From the NCBI GenBank assembly GCA_024686055.1, contig JAIBDV010000021.1, forward strand, positions 1 through 15,865: a DNA stretch of 15,865 bases. The letters run 5' to 3'. Position 1 is the stretch's first letter; each line of letters opens with the position of its first letter. Of this stretch, positions 8,145 through 14,940 are shown piece after piece. Position numbers and translations under genes: made by a program. The DNA is from Neptuniibacter sp. (GTDB taxonomy: Bacteria > Pseudomonadota > Gammaproteobacteria > Pseudomonadales > Balneatricaceae). The notes beneath the pieces are model-generated. The model was given only the letters and a program-made list of their open reading frames with translations. It had not been told where the DNA came from and ran no database searches.

Positions 8145-8373
8145 TACCTAGACTCCTGTCCATTTTTAAACGCTGACAATATCGACTGGCAAAGGCTCTG
8201 TAAACAGTTGTTACAACGCCCTTTTTCGCCAGAAGAGGACGCTCTGTTCAGCAAAACAGCCCGCTCAATCGACCAAAGTGTAGCCAGATAAACCTTTTAT
8301 CCTGATCACATGAATGTTATTAAATTAGATAACCCTAAATAAGAATAAATAAATGTAGATCAAGGAGATCTCT
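8145..8373. promoter_or_regulatory. Divergent promoter region between the GNAT gene and sqr
   Basis: This 229-bp non-coding gap must hold the promoters for both neighbours. Visible structure: an inverted repeat TGTAA-N7-TTACA at 8199-8215, overlapping GTTGT-T-ACAAC at 8207-8217; an FNR-like site at 8296-8309; and an AT-rich stretch from 8311 to 8353 that could hold the sqr -10 region. I could not pick a convincing -35/-10 pair for either direction. Confidence 0.55.
8296..8309 (+). promoter_or_regulatory. Candidate FNR/ANR-like site upstream of sqr
   Basis: TTTAT-CCTG-ATCAC matches 8 of the 10 defined bases of the FNR consensus TTGAT-N4-ATCAA. It is centred about 71 bp upstream of the sqr start codon. 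Oxygen-responsive control of sulfide oxidation would be sensible, but both half-sites are imperfect and no promoter fixes the distance. Confidence 0.25.
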
Positions 8374-9654
8374 ATGGCCCGCGTTATCGTTGTGGGAGCA
8401 AGTACTGGTGGCCTGCCAATGGCATACGACATCAAGAAGGCACTCGGCAGTGCACATCAGGTCACCGTTGTATCTAATACCGACACCTTCTCTTTTGTAC
8501 CCTCCAACCCCTGGGTGGCCGTCGGCTGGCGGGCAGCGGAAGATATCAGCTTCAAACTGGAAGGTCCGTTACGGCGCAAAGAGATCGACTTTATCCATTG
8601 TGCCGCCCATCGTATTGATGCCGAGCATAACCGTCTGATTCTGGCGGACGAGCGAGTGCTGGACTACGACTACCTGATTCTGGCGACCGGGCCAAAACTG
8701 GCATTTGATGAAGTCGAAGGGCTAGGCCCGGAAGGATTTACGCAATCCATTTGCACCACCGGCCACGCTTTAAAAGCCTATGACAAATGGGAAACCTTCT
8801 GTCAGGCACCGGGCCATATCGTGGTCGGCTCAGTGCCAGGCGTCTCCTGCTTTGGCCCTGCATACGAGTTCGCGCTGATCATGGATAAAGAGCTGCGCAA
8901 GCGCAAAATCCGCAACAAAGTTCCTATGACCTTTATCACCCCGGAACCCTACATCGGTCACATGGGACTGGGCGGTGTCGGCGATTCTAAAACTCTGCTG
9001 GAATCAGAACTGCGCCAGCGTCATATCAACTGGATTGCCAATGCCAGTGTAGAGCGCTGTACTAAAGAGACTATCTACGTCAATGAACACGATATGCAGG
9101 GTAATGTTATCAAGCAGCATGAGCTGCCCAATAACTACAGCATGCTGATGCCTCCGTTCAAAGGGGTCGACCTGTATAACGATGCCCCAGAAGGGCTGGT
9201 GAACCCACGGGGCTTTGTCGCAGTTGACGAACATAACCGCAACGGCCGCTGGAAGAACATCTATGCACTGGGCGTTGGTATTGCTATTCCACCGGTCGAG
9301 GCGACCCCGCTGGCTGTCGGCACACCTAAAACAGGCCTGATGATTGAGAGCATGGTCACCGCCATCAGTCATAACATCCGGGATGAGATTGACGGTAAAG
9401 AGCCCTCAGAGGAAGCTACCTGGAACACCGTCTGCCTGGCAGATATGGGCGATACCGGCGTGGCCTTCGTCGCCCTGCCACAAATTCCACCACGTAACGT
9501 CACCTGGGCCCGCAAAGGCAAGTGGGTCCATCTGGCCAAAGTAGCCTTCGAGAAATACTTTATCCGCAATATGAAGAATGGTAACGCTGAACCGGTGTAT
9601 CAGAAATACATTATGAAAGCGTTTGGCATTACCCGTCTGCGCAGCGACGACTAA
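8374..9654 (+). CDS. sqr: Sulfide:quinone oxidoreductase (FAD-dependent)
   Basis: A 426-residue flavoprotein of the two-dinucleotide-binding-domain family. It oxidises sulfide to sulfur or polysulfide and passes electrons to the quinone pool at the inner membrane. The N-terminal FAD-binding motif is VIVVGASTGG (4-13), and a second flavin motif is DYLILATGPKL (99-109). Cys127 (in SICTTGHA), Cys159 (in VSCFGPAYEFA) and Cys354 (in NTVCLADMGD) occupy the positions of the three redox cysteines of known SQRs, which separates this from plain NADH dehydrogenases. The PKTG segment (318-321) and the C-terminal amphipathic stretch fit membrane and quinone association. No signal peptide is seen. The Shine-Dalgarno AAGGAG at 8362-8367 is 6 nt from the ATG and lies partly in the loop of a 5-bp AGATC/GATCT repeat. 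The gene stands alone, converging on polB. Confidence 0.88.
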   Translation: MARVIVVGASTGGLPMAYDIKKALGSAHQVTVVSNTDTFSFVPSNPWVAVGWRAAEDISFKLEGPLRRKEIDFIHCAAHRIDAEHNRLILADERVLDYDYLILATGPKLAFDEVEGLGPEGFTQSICTTGHALKAYDKWETFCQAPGHIVVGSVPGVSCFGPAYEFALIMDKELRKRKIRNKVPMTFITPEPYIGHMGLGGVGDSKTLLESELRQRHINWIANASVERCTKETIYVNEHDMQGNVIKQHELPNNYSMLMPPFKGVDLYNDAPEGLVNPRGFVAVDEHNRNGRWKNIYALGVGIAIPPVEATPLAVGTPKTGLMIESMVTAISHNIRDEIDGKEPSEEATWNTVCLADMGDTGVAFVALPQIPPRNVTWARKGKWVHLAKVAFEKYFIRNMKNGNAEPVYQKYIMKAFGITRLRSDD

Positions 9655-9666
9655 GCCTGGCGGCCG

Positions 9667-12003
9667 TTAAAACAGCCCCAGTTGTGGGGCTGTCAGACCT
9701 TCAAAACTCTCATCCAGAAACTGGGCAATGGTATCGACTACCGGCTCGATCTGGCGATCAATATAGTGCTGATAATCAATGGCCGACTGCCGATATTCCA
9801 GCGGTTCTGCGCCATTGACCGTCATCACATACGCCACATGGTGACCCGGTCGGCAGGGCTCGGGTAAACCCAGCGCTATCGCCTGGGCATTGGCTTTTGC
9901 AGCTGCCTGGGCATGGGGTGGCCGGTTCTTCGTATAGGCCGCTACCGGTTGGCGCAACCGCCGCCGGTACACCAGCTGGTCATCCAGCTCACCCTCTCGC
10001 ACCTGCTGCACCGTCGTTTTAACCAGCTCCCGCCAGGGCTGGTCAAGAAAGATGCGTTCGTACAGCTGCTCTTGCAGTGAACGCGCCACCCCACTCCAGT
10101 CGGTACGCACATTTTCCAGCCCCTTGAATACCATCCGGGTACTGCCATCAGCGCTGCGCTTGAGCCCGGCATAGCGCTTTTTACTGCCTTTATCGGAGTG
10201 GCGCATGGTGGGCATCAAAAAGCGGCTGTAATGGGTTTCATATTCCAGCTCCAGATGACAGGGCAGATTAAAGCGCTGTGTCAGGTGCGTCTGCCACCAG
10301 CGGTTAAGGTAGTCCTGCAGCGCCTGGCCCCGCCGGTCGGCGTCCTCATCCAGGCAGTCATCCCCCAGCCAGACGAACACTGAGTCAGTATCACCATAGA
10401 TCACGCTATAGCCAAACTGGCGTTCAATTTCATCACGGGTCTGCAGCAGAATTTCATGGCCGCGCAGGGTAATGGAACTGGACAGCCGCTGATCAAAAAA
10501 CCGACAGACATTGGAGCCCAGCACGCCATAGAAACTGTTCATAATAATTTTTATTGCCTGGGACAGCGGTGCATTACGTGCCTGCTTGGCGCGGTCACGG
10601 GCTTGCCACAATCGCTCAATCAGGCCAGGTAAAATATGCTGCTGGCGGGAGAACTGTGCCTGATTAAAACCAGGCACCGAATCAGCGTCTGTTGCCTGCA
10701 TCCCCTCAGTCAGCCCCATCGGGTCGATACAGAAGGTGCGGATAATACTGGGGTACAGGCTTTTAAAATCCAGCACCAGCACATGGCGATACAGCCCCGG
10801 CTTTGAGTCCATGACATAACCACCCGGTGCCGACAGCCCCGACTGACCCGATGCGTATTCCGGTGCCACATAGCCCTGGCGGTGCAGCAACGGCAGATAC
10901 TGATTATCGAATGCGGCCGCCGAACCGCCCACCTTGTCCAGCGCCAGGCCGGTCAGATTACTGCGCTCCACCAGGTAATCGAGTAACTGGGCTTTGTTAA
11001 AGATATCCCAGACCAGCCGGCAATCTTCCAGGTTGTAGCGGGCCAGGGCGGGCTTATCATCCCGGAACAGGGTCTGAATTTCCTCGCCGCGCACATCCAC
11101 ATGGTCAATCAGCTTACCGCGGTCGAGCAGCTGGCGACTGACATACTCCAGCGAAAAGCTCTCGAACTGCCAGGTCGCCCCTTTCAGAGTATCAATACCA
11201 TCGAGCACGACCCGTCCGGCCATGCGGGCAAACCACATCCCATTACCGGCCTGATGGACCTGCAGGTTTTGCTGATCCCGCCCCAGCGGTAACAGGACAT
11301 TCAGGACTTTTGCCCGCTCAGCCAGCACCCGGAAATCAAAGCCGACCACATTCCAGCCGATAAAAATATCCGGATCATAGTCCTGTACCGCCTGCACCAG
11401 TGCCAGCAGTAGCGCACGTTCATCGGCCTGATAGTGGACCAGCGCATCGCTACTGCCCTCTCCGCGCATCAGAACTCGCTGAAAATCGTCGGCATACAGA
11501 GCGATAGAGTGAATACGGTCGGCCCGCAGGGTAGTTTCGATGTCGAGTGAGAGTACGCGAAAGGCAGGAACAAGCTCGGTAGCGCGCATCGCAGGCCCCG
11601 CTGGCCGAGTATGCAGCTCAGCTGCGCCCTGAATAAAGCGTTCCATCAGGTAGCGATCACAGGCGCGGATATCGTCTTCCAGCAAGGCGATGCTGGCACG
11701 CTGTAGCTGTTCGATACATCGGCGGCGAGTCTTTAACGTCTGGCAGTACAGTGCGTGGACAGGTTCACAATTAAGATCCTGCAACTGCACCTTGGCCAGC
11801 CGCCAGCCCGATAGGCCTGACAATTCGCGCTGCACGGCAGGCACCTGGCGGTCATGCACAAACAGCACCGCTTCCTGATTCGGGATACTGACCTGAAAAG
11901 GCCCTTGCGGCCCCTTCAGCCAGTAACTCAACTCAATACCGTCGCCATCGTCACGCTGCTGGCGGGTCAGCAGGTAACCCCGCTGCGGCGCGACCATTGT
12001 CAT
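9667..12003 (-). CDS. polB: DNA polymerase II (family B, with 3'-5' exonuclease)
   Basis: A 778-residue family B polymerase, close to the 783 residues of E. coli Pol II, an SOS-linked enzyme for repair and replication restart. All active-site motifs are present: Exo I LSLDIETT (Asp154, Glu156), Exo II GWNVVGFDF (Asp223), Exo III YNLEDCRLVW (Asp327), Pol A LDFKSLYPSII (Asp412), Pol B KIIMNSFYG (485-493), and Pol C YGDTDSVFV (Asp538, Asp540). Both polymerase and proofreading activities are therefore expected. The start ATG overlaps the mvaD stop codon as ATGA (4 bp), so it appears translationally coupled to the mevalonate genes. No LexA-box-like operator is evident directly upstream, where the sequence is mvaD coding sequence. 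The 3' end carries an overlapping terminator hairpin. Confidence 0.96.
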   Translation of the reverse strand: MTMVAPQRGYLLTRQQRDDGDGIELSYWLKGPQGPFQVSIPNQEAVLFVHDRQVPAVQRELSGLSGWRLAKVQLQDLNCEPVHALYCQTLKTRRRCIEQLQRASIALLEDDIRACDRYLMERFIQGAAELHTRPAGPAMRATELVPAFRVLSLDIETTLRADRIHSIALYADDFQRVLMRGEGSSDALVHYQADERALLLALVQAVQDYDPDIFIGWNVVGFDFRVLAERAKVLNVLLPLGRDQQNLQVHQAGNGMWFARMAGRVVLDGIDTLKGATWQFESFSLEYVSRQLLDRGKLIDHVDVRGEEIQTLFRDDKPALARYNLEDCRLVWDIFNKAQLLDYLVERSNLTGLALDKVGGSAAAFDNQYLPLLHRQGYVAPEYASGQSGLSAPGGYVMDSKPGLYRHVLVLDFKSLYPSIIRTFCIDPMGLTEGMQATDADSVPGFNQAQFSRQQHILPGLIERLWQARDRAKQARNAPLSQAIKIIMNSFYGVLGSNVCRFFDQRLSSSITLRGHEILLQTRDEIERQFGYSVIYGDTDSVFVWLGDDCLDEDADRRGQALQDYLNRWWQTHLTQRFNLPCHLELEYETHYSRFLMPTMRHSDKGSKKRYAGLKRSADGSTRMVFKGLENVRTDWSGVARSLQEQLYERIFLDQPWRELVKTTVQQVREGELDDQLVYRRRLRQPVAAYTKNRPPHAQAAAKANAQAIALGLPEPCRPGHHVAYVMTVNGAEPLEYRQSAIDYQHYIDRQIEPVVDTIAQFLDESFEGLTAPQLGLF
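9669..9693 (-). terminator. Terminator hairpin overlapping the polB stop codon
   Basis: A perfect 9-bp stem (ACAGCCCCA / TGGGGCTGT, loop of 4) at 9672-9693 is followed on the minus strand by a short T run (9672-9669) that runs into the TAA stop. The stem encodes the last polB residues. It probably ends the mevalonate/polB transcript. On the plus strand no T-tract follows, so it would end sqr less well. The T run is short, so efficiency is uncertain. Confidence 0.6.
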
Positions 12004-13010
12004 GGCTGGCCGAACGGCGCCACCACCTCTAGATCAGGGAAGGCTGCACTGAGCACCGCTTCATGCTCAGCGGTAAACAGCAGTTTCAGGTTTGGCCCGG
12101 CATCCATGGTGAAATAAACCGGCACCCCCTGCTCACGCAGTGCCCAGACCTGCTGCATAGCGGCAACCGATTCTGGCTGCCAGTACAGCAGTGGCGGCCA
12201 GCTGGCGATCATGGTGGCATGCATCGACAGCGCATTCTGCTCAGCAGTGGCACCCAGCAGCTCAAAATTCTGTTCTACAATGGCGTCATGCAGACGGGTC
12301 AGGTCTGCCGCTGCCTGTAGCGGCCAGCTCTGATACAGGTGCGCCGTTTCGACGGTACGCTGCATCCCGGCACGGGAGTCTACTTTCTTCTCACCCGTGG
12401 CAACTTTTACCAGGCCGATGCGCAGCTCAGGCCACGTTGCAGGCAGCTGGACAGCATGGCTATCCATACCGTCTTCACGGTTACCCATCTGCCATTCAAC
12501 AAAGCCACTGAAAATAGAACGTGATGCACTGCCGCTGCCCATACGGGCAAAAGCGGACAGCTGCTCAGGGGCCAGCTGCAAACCGTAGAACTGGTCAAGT
12601 GCCAGCATCAGGGCAGCAAACCCCGAGGCACTGGAGGCCAGCCCCGCTGCGGTGGGTATATTGTTATGGGTATCAATGATCAGCGGCTGTGCCAGCGTGC
12701 CCCGGAACAGACCGACAAAGGCGATTACTTTACGGGCAAAACTGCTGTCCACTGCCAGCTCGGTACCGTTAAGCAACACATGGTCAGCACCATCCAATGC
12801 CGGGGTAATTCGGGTACGGCTGCCCAGGTGTGCCAGTGAGACAGAGAGGCTGGCATTGATAGGCAGGTTCAGCTCTTTATCCCGCTTGCCCCAGTATTTA
12901 CACAGAGCGATATTACTGGGAGCAAACGCCTCGGCCTGCTCACCCGGCGTCAGTGTTGCGGGCAGAAAGGGCTGGATTACCTGGGCTTTACTGATCATCA
13001 TTTTACTCAT
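12000..13010 (-). CDS. mvaD: Diphosphomevalonate decarboxylase
   Basis: A 336-residue GHMP-family enzyme that decarboxylates mevalonate diphosphate, with ATP, to isopentenyl diphosphate. Family marks: FAPSNIALCKYWGKRD (29-44), the ATP loop PTAAGLASSASG (119-130), GSGSASRSIFSGFVEW (158-173) carrying the expected arginine (Arg164), and DAGPN (303-307) carrying the catalytic aspartate (Asp303). Length fits the family. The start overlaps the end of the preceding GHMP kinase by 8 bp, and the stop overlaps the polB start by 4 bp. The Shine-Dalgarno sequence is weak, which fits coupling; Met4 or Met5 could equally be the start since the conserved region begins only at about residue 29. A phosphomevalonate decarboxylase is the main alternative and cannot be excluded by motif reading. 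Confidence 0.93.
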   Translation of the reverse strand: MSKMMISKAQVIQPFLPATLTPGEQAEAFAPSNIALCKYWGKRDKELNLPINASLSVSLAHLGSRTRITPALDGADHVLLNGTELAVDSSFARKVIAFVGLFRGTLAQPLIIDTHNNIPTAAGLASSASGFAALMLALDQFYGLQLAPEQLSAFARMGSGSASRSIFSGFVEWQMGNREDGMDSHAVQLPATWPELRIGLVKVATGEKKVDSRAGMQRTVETAHLYQSWPLQAAADLTRLHDAIVEQNFELLGATAEQNALSMHATMIASWPPLLYWQPESVAAMQQVWALREQGVPVYFTMDAGPNLKLLFTAEHEAVLSAAFPDLEVVAPFGQP

Positions 13011-13938
13011 TATTCAATTGAACACCCAGCGGTGAAACCGCCACCGGAATGGCTTCATACGGGATCGCATCGGCATGGTCCACACCCAGCGCAATGACAC
13101 AGTCCCCCAGCCCGGAGCCGGAGATTTTACTGCCCAGCACCTGTGGATTTTGTCGCAGACGATAGATCATATCGGCGATGGTGGCATCACAGACCCCCAG
13201 CGCATCCATCAGGCCCTGGTACATATTCATCAGCTTGCCCAGTTCCGGCCAGTCTTCAGCCAGAATGGCGGCCTCGGCTGCCAGGGTCGCCTGGTGCATC
13301 AGCTGGTACAGTTCAGTATAGAGTGCTGTCTGGCTGCGGCTCTGCTCTTCCACACGCTGTAACACGTCCGGGGTGCGAGTTTTATAGCCGGCGTAATACA
13401 GGCAGATGGGCGGCAGGCCTGGCAGACGCTTCACCTGTTGCGGCTCTACGGTGTAGCCAATCAGGCCACCATAGACACTGGCCGCCAGATCCGTACCCGA
13501 CCCTCGCCCCTGCACCCCATGGACCACCGCCAGCGCATCATTAAAGATTAGCGCCCGATCAGAGCCCAGCCCGGCATAGGCCCGCAGCGCCGTAATGGCG
13601 GCAACGGTCACCGCCGCCGAAGAGCCCAGCCCCACGGTATGGGAAAATTCGGAGTCAATTTTCAGGGTCGCGCCGCCGGGCAGCCGCTCTGCCAGCTGGC
13701 GCACCGCTGCCAGCACAAAGCTCAATGTGGGCTCATCGGTCAACGCCGACAGTGGTGCCTGGTATTGGGCCAGCGCAGAGTCGATTACCAGCATGCCATC
13801 CTGGCGGGGGGTTAGTTCGAGATGGATATATTTGTCGACCGCACAGGCCAGCGCGCGGTGACCAAACAGCACCGCATGTTCACCCATCAGCATAATGCTG
13901 CCGGGGACAGAAACCTTAATCTGAGATCCGTCTTGCAC
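13003..13938 (-). CDS. GHMP kinase, probably the phosphomevalonate kinase of the pathway
   Basis: A 311-residue kinase of the GHMP superfamily. Motif 1 is VPGSIMLMGEHAVLFG (11-26), the ATP loop is VGLGSSAAVTVA (102-113), then RGSGTDLAASVYGG (145-158) and a C-terminal KISGSGLGDCVIAL. Position between mevalonate kinase and mvaD suggests it adds the second phosphate, giving mevalonate diphosphate. However, its GEHAV..G motif is mevalonate-kinase-like, whereas Gram-positive phosphomevalonate kinases usually show GEYAV, so the assignment is open. The start is placed at GTG 13938, with AGGAGG 9 nt upstream. The frame is open further upstream to an ATG at 14175, but that extension has no kinase-like sequence and lies within the preceding kinase gene. 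With the GTG start the overlap with that gene is 23 bp. Confidence 0.8.
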   Translation of the reverse strand: MQDGSQIKVSVPGSIMLMGEHAVLFGHRALACAVDKYIHLELTPRQDGMLVIDSALAQYQAPLSALTDEPTLSFVLAAVRQLAERLPGGATLKIDSEFSHTVGLGSSAAVTVAAITALRAYAGLGSDRALIFNDALAVVHGVQGRGSGTDLAASVYGGLIGYTVEPQQVKRLPGLPPICLYYAGYKTRTPDVLQRVEEQSRSQTALYTELYQLMHQATLAAEAAILAEDWPELGKLMNMYQGLMDALGVCDATIADMIYRLRQNPQVLGSKISGSGLGDCVIALGVDHADAIPYEAIPVAVSPLGVQLNNE

Positions 13939-14914
13939 CTTGAGGGTCCTCCTGCAGGGGGAAATAAGGGTAGTTAAACGCTGTACACAGCGGGCTGACA
14001 TCAAGTCCGGGGGCATACAGCAATACCTGGCCACCGCAGTCTCCTGCGACCGCACCGGCACCACTGATCTTAGCACTGGCACCCAGCCGTTCAGCAGCTT
14101 CAATAAAGCCAGCAACCGCCGTCGGTACCACACCAATACGCTGTAACAGACGATGATTGTGACGGACGGCGGCATGCACCAGGTCTGGCTGACCCAGCGC
14201 CGCCTGCAGCCGATCCGTCACCTGGTGAAAATCGGCCCAGATAGCACTCTGGGCGAATTTTGATCGCACCTGCTGCACACAGTGCCCAGTACTGATGCTG
14301 GGGGTTCCGGTATTCACCCGATACCAGCCCTCGCCGAGCCCGCAATCCAGCGCGGTTACCTGATCAGACTCAACCCGCACCAGCCCACCAAAGGTGACCG
14401 CCGCCGCATCAATGGCACTGCCACGACCATGCTGCAGCCGCTCACAATAACGAATCAGTGTAAAGCGTTGCTCAGCACTCAGCGGCTGGCCACCTTGCTG
14501 CTGCATCAAAGCGTCAGCCATGACCAGGGTGACTGCAATCGCCGCCGCAGAAGAGCCCATACCGGCGCCGGTGGGTAATTCAGAATGGAGTCTCAGTTCA
14601 CCGCTGCAGCAAAACTGCTGACTGGCCAGCACATAGGCGATCAGCTGATCCGGGCTATCCAGCACGGCATCTATCGCCAGGGTATCGGCACTGAAGGCGT
14701 CAAAACGCTGGTCCAGCTGCGCCTTTAGCGGGCCAAGCGAAGACAGGGAGTAGGCGCTATCAAGGAGAGAGCCCGACAGGCTGACAGCGTCAGCACTGTG
14801 CGGGGTAAAGCGGGCATGGATATGGCAACGGGTCGCAACGGCAAGCGCCGGCGCCCCGTACACCACGGCATGCTCACCGCTAAGAATGACTTTGCCCGGG
14901 GCAATGGCTTGCAT
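13916..14914 (-). CDS. mvk: Mevalonate kinase
   Basis: A 332-residue GHMP kinase that phosphorylates mevalonate to 5-phosphomevalonate in the cytoplasm. Motif 1 is APGKVILSGEHAVVYG (5-20), the ATP loop is PTGAGMGSSAAAIA (114-127), RGSAIDAAAVTFGG (164-177) carries the likely catalytic aspartate (Asp169), and the C-terminal glycine-rich motif is AKISGAGAVAGDCGG. The HNHRLLQRIGV segment also fits mevalonate kinases. Length fits the family. The ATG follows the mvaS stop by 26 bp, with a weak GGGA about 9 nt upstream. Its 3' end overlaps the next kinase by 23 bp. The symbol mvaK1 is also used for this gene. Confidence 0.88.
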   Translation of the reverse strand: MQAIAPGKVILSGEHAVVYGAPALAVATRCHIHARFTPHSADAVSLSGSLLDSAYSLSSLGPLKAQLDQRFDAFSADTLAIDAVLDSPDQLIAYVLASQQFCCSGELRLHSELPTGAGMGSSAAAIAVTLVMADALMQQQGGQPLSAEQRFTLIRYCERLQHGRGSAIDAAAVTFGGLVRVESDQVTALDCGLGEGWYRVNTGTPSISTGHCVQQVRSKFAQSAIWADFHQVTDRLQAALGQPDLVHAAVRHNHRLLQRIGVVPTAVAGFIEAAERLGASAKISGAGAVAGDCGGQVLLYAPGLDVSPLCTAFNYPYFPLQEDPQGARRISD

Positions 14915-14940
14915 AGAATGCGTTCCCGATCACAGGGACG

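Noticed and set aside
9004..9372. Minus-strand open frame of 122 residues inside sqr
   Set aside because: It lies opposite a well-supported gene, matches no family I recognise and has no ribosome binding site of note.
13939..14175. Extension of the second GHMP kinase to an upstream ATG, giving 390 residues
   Set aside because: The extra residues show no kinase-like sequence and lie wholly within the mvk coding region. A GTG at 13938 has a strong AGGAGG and begins right before the conserved motif.
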